The position numbers and the translations under genes were made by a program. Positions 45,084 through 53,001 of a stretch of DNA of 64,000 nucleotides are shown piece by piece. The stretch is from an uncultured Roseburia sp. (GTDB taxonomy: Bacteria > Bacillota > Clostridia > Lachnospirales > Lachnospiraceae): positions 97,032-161,031 of the forward strand of contig CANRYS010000005.1 in assembly GCA_947644305.1 (NCBI GenBank), read 5' to 3'. The notes below the pieces were generated by a model that saw only the letters and a list, made by a program, of their open reading frames with translations, was not told where the DNA came from and searched no databases. The first letter of the stretch is position 1, and each line of letters begins with the position of its first letter.

Positions 45084-45565
45084 GTGACATAATACGTGTG
45101 GGAATGGCAGATTTTAAACTCTGCCGTTCTCCACAGAAGATATCAACCCTTGGGCTCGGTTCCTGTCTGGGGGTTGTGTTGTATGATAGAACCACAAAGA
45201 TTTGTGGACTTGCACATGTTATGATGCCGGACAGTAGTCAGATTTCCCAAAATACAAATCGCATGAAGTTTGTGGATACCTGTATTCCGGATATGTACGA
45301 AGAGCTCCTGCGGGTAGGGGCTAAAAAATCTGGAATTATTGCCAAAATGGCAGGCGGAGCGAAGATGTTTTCCTATCAGTCCAATAACAAGTTTCTAAAT
45401 ATTGGGCAACAGAATGTGGATGCTGTGCATGAAGTTCTTGGTGAACTTCGAATACCAATTCTGGCAGAAGATGTGGGGAGCAATTATGGCAGAACCATTG
45501 AATTCGATACAGTAACCGGTGGATTGAGTGTGAAAGCAGTGGGATTTGGCGACAGTATCATTTGA
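45080..45565 (+). CDS. cheD: Chemoreceptor glutamine deamidase CheD
   Basis: CheD deamidates receptor glutamines and, in B. subtilis, also works with CheC on CheY-P. The 161-residue protein has the catalytic Cys in LGLGSCLGVVLYD and the His in GLAHVMMPDS, plus GAKKSGIIAKMAGGAKMF and the closing GGLSVKAVG. The ATG overlaps the cheW stop (ATGA). With no cheC next to it, FliY may be its CheC-like partner; that is inference. Confidence 0.95.
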   Translation: MSDIIRVGMADFKLCRSPQKISTLGLGSCLGVVLYDRTTKICGLAHVMMPDSSQISQNTNRMKFVDTCIPDMYEELLRVGAKKSGIIAKMAGGAKMFSYQSNNKFLNIGQQNVDAVHEVLGELRIPILAEDVGSNYGRTIEFDTVTGGLSVKAVGFGDSII

Positions 45566-45599
45566 TAGGAATGTTTGTTAGGCAGAATGGGGGAAAATA

Positions 45600-45923
45600 A
45601 TGAAATATCGATTTATTCCGGCATTTACGATGTTGCTGGCGGGACTGGTGTGTTGCATCATGAGTATTGTACAGGGATGGGATGTTACGTATAGTCTCAT
45701 CGTATTGATGATCGTCCTTATATTATTCTATATCATAGGTCAGATCGCAGCACAAGTTGTAGGTAAAGTGGTGGCAGAGCATGAAGCCATGGTCCGTGCA
45801 GAAAATGAACGGATTCGTCTGGAGGAAGAGGCAAGAAGATTGGCAGAACTCCAGGAAGAAGAGGAAAGGAAGCGTCAGGAAAAAGAAGGCGATGAAATAG
45901 AACAGGAAGAAGATGATGTCTGA
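45600..45923 (+). CDS. Small membrane protein with charged coiled-coil tail, unknown function
   Basis: I do not recognise this 107-residue protein. It has two membrane helices (about 7-25 and 32-55) and then a highly charged helical tail rich in E, R and K (EHEAMVRAENERIRLEEEARRLAEL, ending EQEEDDV). It lies between cheD and sigD, 34 bases after cheD. The ribosome binding site is GGGGGAA. Its place in the fla/che run suggests a motility role, but nothing in the sequence names one. Confidence 0.75.
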   Translation: MKYRFIPAFTMLLAGLVCCIMSIVQGWDVTYSLIVLMIVLILFYIIGQIAAQVVGKVVAEHEAMVRAENERIRLEEEARRLAELQEEEERKRQEKEGDEIEQEEDDV

Positions 45924-45962
45924 TCTGACGATATTATATCGTAAGATAGTGAGGGAGCGCTT

Positions 45963-46739
45963 ATGGCGATGAATGAATCCGAAAAGAAAAAGATATGGGA
46001 CAAATATATAAAGACGAAAAGCCCAGAACTCAGGGAACAGCTAATCGTCGAATACGCGAATTTGGTCAATCTGGTTGCCGGGCGAATGGGTATGTATCTG
46101 GGGTATACGGTGGAATATGATGATTTAGTGGGATATGGTATATTTGGACTGATTGATGCCATCGACAAGTTTGATCTTACTAAAAATGTAAAATTTGAAA
46201 CCTATGCCAGCCTTCGGATTCGGGGGTCTATTTTGGATCAAATTCGAAAGATGGATTGGATTCCCCGGACGCTGCGCCAAAAGCAGAAGCAGATGGATGC
46301 AGCCAGTGTTAGACTGGAGGGAGAGCTGGGAAGACCAGCGACTGATTCGGAGATTGCCGAAGAATTGGAGATCAGTCTAGAAGAGTATGACAGTTGGAAA
46401 AATGAAGCACAATTTACTAATCTTGTATCTCTGGACGATTTTTTGGAACAGGGTGGAGATGCCAGAATGGACTCTGCGGGAGGAACTAGCCGTTTTGATC
46501 AACCAGAACAAGCACTGGAAAAGCAGGAACTCAAACGGATGCTGGTAGAGGCATTAAAAACGCTTACCGAAAAAGAGTCCAGTGTAATTACTCTTTATTA
46601 TTATGAAGATATGACATTAAAAGAGATCAGCAGGATTTTGGAGGTTTCGGAATCCAGGGTTTCCCAGCTTCATACGAAAGCACTGCAGAAGATCAAGGTG
46701 CAAATGGGGGATTCGATAGAGCTGTTAAATCTTTTTTAA
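45963..46739 (+). CDS. sigD: Flagellar sigma factor SigD (FliA / sigma-28)
   Basis: SigD directs late flagellar, chemotaxis and autolysin genes. The 258-residue protein has sigma region 2 (YANLVNLVAGRMGMYLGYTVEYDDLVGYGIFGLIDAIDKFD, YASLRIRGSILDQIRKMDWIPRTLR), region 3 (ELGRPATDSEIAEELEI) and region 4 (ALKTLTEKESSVITLYYYEDMTLKEISRILEVSESRVSQLHTKALQKIK). The DWIPR motif marks the sigma-28 family. Its place near the end of the fla/che operon is the same as in B. subtilis, where distance from the promoter affects the share of motile cells. Confidence 0.96.
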   Translation: MAMNESEKKKIWDKYIKTKSPELREQLIVEYANLVNLVAGRMGMYLGYTVEYDDLVGYGIFGLIDAIDKFDLTKNVKFETYASLRIRGSILDQIRKMDWIPRTLRQKQKQMDAASVRLEGELGRPATDSEIAEELEISLEEYDSWKNEAQFTNLVSLDDFLEQGGDARMDSAGGTSRFDQPEQALEKQELKRMLVEALKTLTEKESSVITLYYYEDMTLKEISRILEVSESRVSQLHTKALQKIKVQMGDSIELLNLF

Positions 46740-46816
46740 GATAAGATATATTTCTATAAATTTTATCAGAATGAACGGACAAAACACCAGGGAAAGACTG
46801 AAAGGGGAGGATTTCT

Positions 46817-48415
46817 ATGGGGGAAAACGCATACTTCCAGATTGTGCATAAGACAAATCTAACATTTCTTAAGGTGTTTCCAGCCGCGCAGGATGGAGAG
46901 ATGTTTGAGATTGATGAAGTTATCAGATATCTCGATCGGATCAATTTACCCGACTATGATTCGGTGGCACTAAATCAGTATCTGAAGCGGGCTGATTTCC
47001 AGAAAGAATTCCGTTTATTGGATCAAGAGATATTGCCGGAAAACGAGAGGTGTTTCATTGATATCTATGATGAGGGGGAAAAAGCAGTTGCCAGGTTTTA
47101 TCCTCCCTCCAGTAATGGAAAAAAATTGACCAGGGAAGATATACTGAGTGACTTGAAATTTGAAGGAGTAGTCCACGGTATCCGAGAAGATGTGGTGGAT
47201 GAGTTTTTAAAAGCCCCGGAATACTGCCGGGATTATGTTGTGGCAGAGGCCACACCACCGGTTCAGGGACACGACGCTGTGGTGGAGTATCATTTTGATA
47301 TCAATGCGACAGCAAAACCGAAACTAAACGATGATGGAAGTGTGGATTTTCATCATCTGGGAAATATTAAGCCAGTCCAAGTCGGAGAAAAGCTGGCGAC
47401 GCTTACGCCGGCGGATTTTGGTAAGCCAGGTGTCAGTGTCACAGGAAAGTCACTATCTCCCAATAAAGTAGCGGTGAAACGACTTCGTCATGGCCGAAAC
47501 ATAACGATGACAGAGGATGGATGTGAGCTCTATTCTCAGGTGGCGGGGCATGTGACACTGGTGGATGACCTTGTCATGGTATCCAATATATATGATGTAC
47601 CAGCAAATGTGGATGCATCTACCGGAGATATCGAATATAAGGGAACGGTAAATGTAGTTGGGAATGTGAATACCGGTTATGTCATTAAGGCGGATGGAGA
47701 TATTATTGTAAACGGTGTTGTGGAGGGGGCTGATCTTATAGCCGGTGGAAATATCGTTCTTAAGCGGGGAATGCAGGGAATGTCCAGAGGGACTCTGACC
47801 GCAGAGGGAAATGTAACCGCTAAGTTTATCGAAAACAGCCAGATCAATTGTAAAGGAACTTTGATGTGTGATGCGGTGCTGCACAGTGATGTAGAGTGCC
47901 AAGGAGAAATTGCGGTTCTTGGTAAAAAGGGACTGATCAATGGCGGTCACATTCGTTCCTATGCTAATATCGCAGCGACTCAACTCGGTTCCTCCATGGG
48001 TACTTCTACGGTTGTAGAAGTGATGTCAGATATTGGATTGGTGAAATTGTTACATGAAACAGAGGAAAAGACCGAAGAAGCATGTGCAGCTTTAAAAAAG
48101 ATGGATGGAGTTCTCCATTCCATTAAAAAATGTGTGAAGACAGGAAAAGGCCTGTCTCCAAAACAGAAGGAGTATTTAAAGACAGCTTCAGCTTCTAAAC
48201 CTAAGATTCAGAAGAAGATTGAGAGCATGAAGGCGCAGTGTGAGACACTTCGGAAGAGCCTAAAAGCGAATTCCAATGTCAGTATCCGGGTAGAAGGTGT
48301 GGTAAATTCTGGAGTGCAGATTGTGATTAAAGATGTATCCAAGATTATGAGTGACAGGGTGTCAAGGTGTAAGTTTGTAAGAGAGGGTGCAGATATCAAG
48401 TCAATTGGAATTTAA
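46817..48415 (+). CDS. FapA-family DUF342 protein
   Basis: A 532-residue DUF342/FapA-type protein. It has an N-terminal part, then a repeated beta-helix-like core with hydrophobic/glycine periodicity (DASTGDIEYKGTVNVVGNVNTGYVIKADGDIIVNGVVEGADLIAGGNIVLKRGMQG near 260-320), and a C-terminal coiled coil (about 410-490) with a final strand segment. FapA of Vibrio takes part in polar flagellar control; other members occur near sigD in Firmicutes. The exact role is unknown. AGGGGAGG precedes the start. Confidence 0.85.
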   Translation: MGENAYFQIVHKTNLTFLKVFPAAQDGEMFEIDEVIRYLDRINLPDYDSVALNQYLKRADFQKEFRLLDQEILPENERCFIDIYDEGEKAVARFYPPSSNGKKLTREDILSDLKFEGVVHGIREDVVDEFLKAPEYCRDYVVAEATPPVQGHDAVVEYHFDINATAKPKLNDDGSVDFHHLGNIKPVQVGEKLATLTPADFGKPGVSVTGKSLSPNKVAVKRLRHGRNITMTEDGCELYSQVAGHVTLVDDLVMVSNIYDVPANVDASTGDIEYKGTVNVVGNVNTGYVIKADGDIIVNGVVEGADLIAGGNIVLKRGMQGMSRGTLTAEGNVTAKFIENSQINCKGTLMCDAVLHSDVECQGEIAVLGKKGLINGGHIRSYANIAATQLGSSMGTSTVVEVMSDIGLVKLLHETEEKTEEACAALKKMDGVLHSIKKCVKTGKGLSPKQKEYLKTASASKPKIQKKIESMKAQCETLRKSLKANSNVSIRVEGVVNSGVQIVIKDVSKIMSDRVSRCKFVREGADIKSIGI

Positions 48416-48458
48416 TTCATCAGCGAATTAGGAAGACAGGAAAGGTGTGGTGATCAAT

Positions 48459-48764
48459 ATGTCTATCAGTTCTATTGATGCTTCCACGATAGCTCCCAGA
48501 TCATCGGAGGCGTCTGGAATCATAGGAAGAGAGCAGCATCAATTTCAGCATATGGGAGAAACTGCCGCCGCAAGCTTTGAAAAAAATGTAGAGCAGCAGA
48601 GCCAGAGGACGACAGAGGCGAATAAGAGTGAGAAAGAAGAATATCGTTTTGATGGCTCTGGTAAGAATAAATACAGCGGCGGGCGCAAAAAAAAGAAAAA
48701 AAAGCAGTCCGAAGAGGCGCCAATGGCACCAAAATCGGACAGCAGCTTTGATATTATGATATAG
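48459..48764 (+). CDS. Small basic protein in flagellar operon, unknown function
   Basis: I do not recognise this 101-residue protein. It is hydrophilic and probably disordered: SISSIDASTIAPRSSEASG at the start, a glutamine/glutamate-rich middle, a run of basic residues (GGRKKKKKKQ near 74-83) and a short hydrophobic end (SSFDIMI). It has no membrane helix. It lies between the DUF342 gene and the SwrB-like gene. The start at 48459 is favoured over the GTG at 48447, which overlaps the AAAGGTG site. Confidence 0.6.
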   Translation: MSISSIDASTIAPRSSEASGIIGREQHQFQHMGETAAASFEKNVEQQSQRTTEANKSEKEEYRFDGSGKNKYSGGRKKKKKKQSEEAPMAPKSDSSFDIMI

Positions 48765-48807
48765 CCAAAGTTTATCGATTTGGATAAGCTTTGGGGGGAG
48801 GAAAAAA

Positions 48808-49488
48808 ATGAATGCAGCAGAAATCACACTTTTGATTTTAGGATTTTTGAGTATTTCTATCAGTTTCTTTGTAGGAAAAAAGGAAAAAAACTCAGATATT
48901 TCGGAAACAGCAGAGTATCAATCCAGAGACATATGGACAGAAAAAGAAGAGACGATGGTTCGGGAGCAGATTGAGGCGATTCTCAGTGAGGAGAGGGAAA
49001 ATGTAATTGCTGAGACCACGGATCAACTGAACCGGAAGAGCAATGAGAAGATTATGGAATTTGATGATTTTTCGGCTCAGCTTATGGAAAAAATAAACCA
49101 TAATCATGAAGAAGTCGTGTTTATGTACAATATGCTGAATGAAAAAGAAAAAGAGCTGAAGGAAGCCGTAGTTAAAAAGGGATCGGCGGAAAAGCCCTCT
49201 GGAATTGCAGCAGTGGAGCGGGCAAATAAAAAAGTTTCTAAAGAATCAGGAAACAAATCTGCTAAAGCTGCTGATAAAACAAAAGCCCCAAAAACAGATG
49301 CTAGTACTAATCAGCAGGCAGTGAAGCCGGAGGCGGAGACGAGTGAAAATCCTGCTGATGACAGCGCAACTAAAAACATCATTCAGATGTATAAACAGGG
49401 AAAATCTGTATTGGAAATCTCGAAGGAATTAGATATTGGACAGGGTGAGGTAAAACTGATGATTTCATTGTATGGAGGAAATAAATGA
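48808..49488 (+). CDS. SwrB-like membrane protein (DUF6115-like)
   Basis: A 226-residue protein with one N-terminal membrane helix (about 5-24), a coiled coil at about 45-115, a lysine/alanine-rich disordered linker, and a C-terminal helix-turn-helix-like tail (IIQMYKQGKSVLEISKELDIGQGEVKLMISLYGG). B. subtilis SwrB has this layout and also lies between sigD and rpsB; it promotes basal-body assembly and SigD activity. Overall sequence similarity is low, so the link rests on layout, the tail and gene order. GGGGGGAGG precedes the ATG. Confidence 0.65.
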   Translation: MNAAEITLLILGFLSISISFFVGKKEKNSDISETAEYQSRDIWTEKEETMVREQIEAILSEERENVIAETTDQLNRKSNEKIMEFDDFSAQLMEKINHNHEEVVFMYNMLNEKEKELKEAVVKKGSAEKPSGIAAVERANKKVSKESGNKSAKAADKTKAPKTDASTNQQAVKPEAETSENPADDSATKNIIQMYKQGKSVLEISKELDIGQGEVKLMISLYGGNK

Positions 49489-50039
49489 AGAGTAAATGGT
49501 TTTTGAGAGGACTTGGTGTAGGAATCGTAGTGACCGCTCTTCTTTTATGCATAACATATCGCAGTTCCAGCGAAAATAGTAATGTGATCAAACAGGCGAA
49601 GGAACTGGGAATGGTGTTTCCAAAGGAAGAGACCACAGATACCAAAGCAGAGGCGGAGAAAATGGCGCAGGAAGTGAAGGACAATTCTGCTTCTAAGTCG
49701 GCAGTCAGCGCAGTTTCAAAATCAGCAGTCGGCACAGACACGAAAGTTTCTAATGAGAAAGATAAAAAGGCAAAGAAAAAATTAGAGGACAGCAAAAAGG
49801 ATATTAAAAATGCATCTGCCTTTCAAAAGGGAAAGACTACATTTGTAGTTCGGAATGGACTTTTGTCCAGTTCTGTAGCCAGAGAGATGGAAGAGGCGGG
49901 AATCATTGATGATGCCAAAGACTTTAATGCATATCTGGTAGATAAAGGGTATGGAAGACGTATTCGCAGCGGTACGTACAAGATTCCAGAAGGAGCGGAT
50001 TTTGCTACCATTGCCAAAATCATAACAAGACAGGATTAG
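49485..50039 (+). CDS. MltG/YceG-like membrane protein lacking the transglycosylase domain
   Basis: A 184-residue protein: one N-terminal membrane helix (about 8-25), an extracellular linker rich in K, A, S and D, and a C-terminal LysM-like subdomain typical of MltG (FVVRNGLLSSSVAREMEEAGIIDDAKDFNAYLVDKGYGRRIRSGTYKIPEGADFATIAKIITRQD). The endolytic transglycosylase domain that normally follows is absent. It may bind glycan strands or regulate a cell-wall enzyme near the flagellum. Its ATG overlaps the stop codon of the SwrB-like gene, so it belongs to the same run. The function is inferred, not known. Confidence 0.65.
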   Translation: MKSKWFLRGLGVGIVVTALLLCITYRSSSENSNVIKQAKELGMVFPKEETTDTKAEAEKMAQEVKDNSASKSAVSAVSKSAVGTDTKVSNEKDKKAKKKLEDSKKDIKNASAFQKGKTTFVVRNGLLSSSVAREMEEAGIIDDAKDFNAYLVDKGYGRRIRSGTYKIPEGADFATIAKIITRQD

Positions 50040-50144
50040 CTCGACGGCGCCAATTTGAACTCTGCCACCGTCGAACTAAGTCTAAACAGAGTATAGAAAA
50101 GATAAAGCGTTTTCTTTAGCTATGGACTTGGATCATGGATAATG

Positions 50145-50182
50145 AATGCAGGGTTTTTAAATAAAACCTTGCATTTTACTTT
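50145..50182 (+). terminator. Terminator at the end of the flagellar operon
   Basis: AATGCAGGGTTTT (50145-50157) pairs with AAAACCTTGCATT (50163-50175) with one G-U pair, followed by TTACTTTAT. It closes the fla/che run before rpsB. A weaker inverted repeat (TCGACGG and CCGTCGA near 50042-50076) lies upstream. Confidence 0.8.
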
Positions 50183-50197
50183 ATATTGTGATAAAAT
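50169..50197 (+). promoter_or_regulatory. Putative sigma-A promoter of rpsB-tsf
   Basis: TTGCAT (50169-50174), a 17-base spacer, and TAAAAT (50192-50197) with the TG of an extended -10 at 50189-50190. The -35 box lies inside the 3' arm of the preceding terminator. Confidence 0.65.
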
Positions 50198-50204
50198 AAA
50201 TCGG

Positions 50205-50237
50205 ATTGAAAAAACACGTTGACTGATTTTTTTCAAT
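50205..50237 (+). promoter_or_regulatory. Leader hairpin upstream of rpsB
   Basis: ATTGAAAAAA (50205-50214) and TTTTTTCAAT (50228-50237) pair perfectly at the expected start of the transcript. The leader runs another 106 bases to the ATG. Ribosomal protein S2 represses its own leader in several bacteria, so this may be an S2 control element. Confidence 0.4.
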
Positions 50238-50343
50238 GGTGCTTTGTATTTCGCAGGATCGCAGGCAGTGATCAAAAGGAGGACAAGGTTTTGAAAAAGA
50301 AATGAAGTCTTCGGAAGAAAAAAACCATATGGAGGTAAGAAAA

Positions 50344-51084
50344 ATGAGTGTTATTTCAATGAAACAGTTATTGGAAGCCGGTGTTCACTTTGGACATCAG
50401 ACAAGAAGATGGAACCCTAAAATGGCAGAGTACATCTACACAGAGAGAAATGGTATTTATATCATTGACCTTCAAAAATCAGTAGGAAAAGTAGATGAAG
50501 CTTACAACGCGATTAAGGAGATCGCTGCGGATGGTGGCAATATCCTTTTTGTTGGTACGAAAAAGCAGGCACAGGATTCCATTAAGAATGAAGCAGAGCG
50601 CTGTGGAATGTACTACGTAAATGAGAGATGGCTTGGAGGTATGTTGACTAACTTCAAGACGATCCAGGCTCGAATCAAGAGACTCAAAGCGATTGAGAAA
50701 ATGGCAGAGGATGGAACCTTCGATGTTCTTCCTAAGAAAGAAGTTATTAACCTGAAAAAAGAGTGGGCAAAGCTCGAGAAAAATCTTGGCGGTATCAAAG
50801 ATATGAAAACCATACCGGATGCGATCTTCGTTGTAGATCCTAAGAAAGAGAGAATTTGTATTCAGGAAGCCCATATTCTTGGTATTCCATTGGTAGGTAT
50901 CGTAGATACCAACTGTGATCCAGAGGAACTGGATTATGTGATCCCAGGAAATGATGATGCGATTCGTGCCGTGAAGCTGATTGTTTCTAAGATGGCAGAT
51001 GCTGTAATCGAGGCAAAACAGGGCGAGACCTATGCAGATGCAGCAGACGAAGCTGAGGAAGAGACAGCAGCAGAGAAAGAATAA
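50344..51084 (+). CDS. rpsB: 30S ribosomal protein S2
   Basis: The 246-residue protein has the S2 signatures [56 protein letters not shown] and [51 protein letters not shown]. An acidic alanine-rich tail ends it. The start at 50344 follows GGAGGTAA; the open frame upstream to 50302 is leader. Confidence 0.98.
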   Translation: MSVISMKQLLEAGVHFGHQTRRWNPKMAEYIYTERNGIYIIDLQKSVGKVDEAYNAIKEIAADGGNILFVGTKKQAQDSIKNEAERCGMYYVNERWLGGMLTNFKTIQARIKRLKAIEKMAEDGTFDVLPKKEVINLKKEWAKLEKNLGGIKDMKTIPDAIFVVDPKKERICIQEAHILGIPLVGIVDTNCDPEELDYVIPGNDDAIRAVKLIVSKMADAVIEAKQGETYADAADEAEEETAAEKE

Positions 51085-51159
51085 TATAATCATGTCGCGA
51101 ATGACAGCGATAGCTCAGTAGCGGCATTTCTATATAGGGAAGAAAGGAAGATTAGAACA

Positions 51160-52092
51160 ATGGCTATTTCAGCATCTATGGTAAAAGAATTAAGAGAATT
51201 GACAGGTGCCGGCATGATGGATTGTAAGAAGGCTCTTACAAATACAGACGGCGATATGGATAAAGCAGTTGATTATCTGCGTGAGAATGGTCTTGCAAAG
51301 GCTGAGAAAAAAGCAGGAAGAATTGCAGCAGAGGGTATCGTAAAGACAAATATCAGTGAGAACGGCAAACAGGCAGCGATCGTAGAAGTAAACAGCGAGA
51401 CAGATTTCGTTGCTAAGAATGAGAAGTTCCAGGATTTTGTTAGCGCAGTAGCGTCCCAAATTAATGCTTCTGGAGCAGCAGATATCGATAGCTTTATGGA
51501 AGAGGCATGGGCTGCGGATACTTCCAAGACAGTGAAAGAGGAACTGGCATCCATGATCGCAACCATCGGTGAGAATATGAATATCCGTCGTTTCGAGAAA
51601 GTTTCCTGCGAGAATGGTCTTGTGGTAGACTACATTCATGCAGGTGGAAAGATCGGTGTACTGATCGCAGCGGAGACAGATAATACTGGCGCAGAGGTTA
51701 CAGAGTGCCTTAAGAATATTGCTATGCAGATCGCAGCAATGAACCCGAAATATCTTTCTTCTGAGGATGTTTCCGAAGAGTACAAAGAGAAAGAGAAGGA
51801 AGTTCTTCTTGCTCAGGCTAAAAATGATCCTGCCAATGCCGGGAAACCGGACAATATCATTGAGAAAATGATTATTGGGCGTCTCAACAAAGAGCTGAAG
51901 GAAGTCTGCCTGACGGAGCAGGTATATGTAAAGGCAGAAAACAAAGAGTCTGTAGCAAAATATGTTGAGTCTGTAGCGAAAGCAGCAGGATGTAGTATCA
52001 AGCTTACTAAATTTGTTCGTTTTGAGACTGGTGAAGGTCTTGAGAAGAAAAATGAGGATTTTGCAGCAGAGGTGGCTGCACAGCTTAAATAA
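51160..52092 (+). CDS. tsf: Translation elongation factor Ts
   Basis: EF-Ts exchanges GDP for GTP on EF-Tu. The 310-residue protein has the N-terminal UBA-like domain (VKELRELTGAGMMDCKKALTNTDGDMDKAVDYLRENGLAKAEKKAGRIAAEGIV), the core motif VNSETDFVAKNEKFQDFV with the EF-Tu contact residues, and a C-terminal half with LTEQVYVKAENKESVAKYVESVAKAAGCSIKLTKFVRFETGEGLEKK. In most Firmicutes pyrH and frr follow; here a terminator and accessory DNA follow instead. Confidence 0.98.
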   Translation: MAISASMVKELRELTGAGMMDCKKALTNTDGDMDKAVDYLRENGLAKAEKKAGRIAAEGIVKTNISENGKQAAIVEVNSETDFVAKNEKFQDFVSAVASQINASGAADIDSFMEEAWAADTSKTVKEELASMIATIGENMNIRRFEKVSCENGLVVDYIHAGGKIGVLIAAETDNTGAEVTECLKNIAMQIAAMNPKYLSSEDVSEEYKEKEKEVLLAQAKNDPANAGKPDNIIEKMIIGRLNKELKEVCLTEQVYVKAENKESVAKYVESVAKAAGCSIKLTKFVRFETGEGLEKKNEDFAAEVAAQLK

Positions 52093-52164
52093 AAAGTTTT
52101 GCCATGAGCAAAACTTGGCAAAGCAGATGAAATAGACGCGTTAGCTACGAGCCACGCACGAGTG

Positions 52165-52210
52165 AAAAAAGGAACCAATGAGAGCTTGCTCTCAGATGGT
52201 TCCTTTTTGA
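52165..52210 (+). terminator. Strong terminator after tsf
   Basis: AAAAAGGAACCA (52166-52177) pairs with TGGTTCCTTTTT (52197-52208), with an inner GAGAGC/GCTCTC hairpin. It ends the rpsB-tsf transcript. Confidence 0.85.
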
Positions 52211-52307
52211 ACGAGTATGCGGCAACAGCCGTGACCCGACATGAAGCAATACTGTCGTAGACATTTTGCGGAATGGAGGGGGCGTGGCGAGCATACGAAC
52301 CCTATAA

Positions 52308-52341
52308 AACGCTGGGAACACGCATGTTTCCAGCGTTTTTT
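52308..52341 (+). terminator. Second terminator hairpin downstream of tsf
   Basis: AACGCTGGGAACA (52308-52320) pairs with TGTTTCCAGCGTT (52325-52337) with one G-U pair, around a CGCA loop and followed by TTTT. No gene between it and the first terminator is visible. Confidence 0.75.
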
Positions 52342-52394
52342 GCGATTTAGGGGGTATCATAACCTCGTGCAATATATCGTAAGTTTTTGCACCA

Positions 52395-52514
52395 AAGTTG
52401 GTCAAAAGTTGGTCAGGCAAGTTGGTCAAAATTTTTTGACCAACTTTGGAAGCGAAGTTTGCATGATTTTTATATGGTAGAAAAAGTTGGTCACAGAAAA
52501 GCAGAAGTTGGTCA
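52395..52514. repeat. Cluster of six AAGTTGGTCA decamers
   Basis: Exact direct copies start at 52395, 52406, 52419, 52484 and 52505; one inverted copy (TGACCAACTT) lies at 52437-52446. The third copy and the inverted copy form a 13-bp palindrome arm pair (52419-52431 and 52434-52446). Direct spacings of 11, 13 and 21 bases are near one or two helical turns. This layout is like an iteron or operator array. No ORF explains it. Confidence 0.75.
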
Positions 52515-52537
52515 GGATGATGAGCGTCTGCTTTTTC

Positions 52538-52752
52538 TATTACTAAGGCGGTTAAATATCGAATGAATTTTACGCAGAATAAGTTTATATCTGCAAGGCG
52601 AAAGATTGAGCTGTAGCGAGTGCTACAGCGATTGATGGTGCTAGATGTCCAGTGGACATCTGATATGCACGGACCGCAGCGGAGCGCAGACCAACGCAGC
52701 AGATATAAATTTAGGCAAGTAAAAACATCGATATTTAACTGCCTTAGTAATA
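52538..52752. mobile_element. 215-bp structured element with terminal inverted repeats (MITE-like)
   Basis: The left arm (52538-52565, TATTACTAAGGCGG at its start) and right arm (52726-52752, ending GCCTTAGTAATA) match over 27-28 bp with one mismatch and one extra base. Inside are a 15-bp second stem (52580-52594 with 52699-52713, one G-U pair) and two perfect hairpins: CTGTAGC/GCTACAG (52611-52628) and AGATGTCC/GGACATCT (52643-52661). TA borders both ends but is part of the palindrome. No coding potential was seen. It could be a miniature transposable element or a structured RNA. Confidence 0.6.
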
Positions 52753-52791
52753 ATATAATTAAAATCGCTTAAGGCGTGAAAGGAGACAATT

Positions 52792-52968
52792 ATGAATTTA
52801 GTAGAAATTGAAACAAAACTGGGAAAGGATGGGGTAATCCAGATACCAGATAAGGAACTGGAGGCAACAGGACTGCATGAGGGAGATGAGATATGTCTTT
52901 TATATCTGACAAAACAGAAGGGGGAGAGACGTAACGCTTCTGGTGAATTTATACTTGAAAGAAAATAA
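52792..52968 (+). CDS. Small AbrB/SpoVT-like swapped-hairpin protein
   Basis: A 58-residue protein beginning MNLVEIETKLGKDGVIQIPD, then KELEATGLHEGDEICLLYLT, which has the loop pattern of AbrB/MazE swapped-hairpin DNA-binding domains (G-D-G-x-I-x-I-P, then L-x-x-G-D-x-I). A basic tail (KQKGERRNASGEFILERK) follows. AAAGGAG precedes the ATG. It sits just inside the accessory DNA after the MITE-like element and is followed by a terminator. A partner toxin is not seen next to it. DNA binding is inferred. Confidence 0.7.
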   Translation: MNLVEIETKLGKDGVIQIPDKELEATGLHEGDEICLLYLTKQKGERRNASGEFILERK

Positions 52969-53001
52969 TGGAATGTTATTGCAGGAGTACAAATGGATAT
53001 A

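Noticed and set aside
52241..52480. 79-codon ORF across the second terminator and the decamer repeats
   Set aside because: It consists of hairpin and repeat sequence, with no binding site; not coding.
52395..52514. Decamer array considered as a CRISPR array
   Set aside because: Repeats are only 10 bp, spacing is uneven and one copy is inverted; no cas genes are near.
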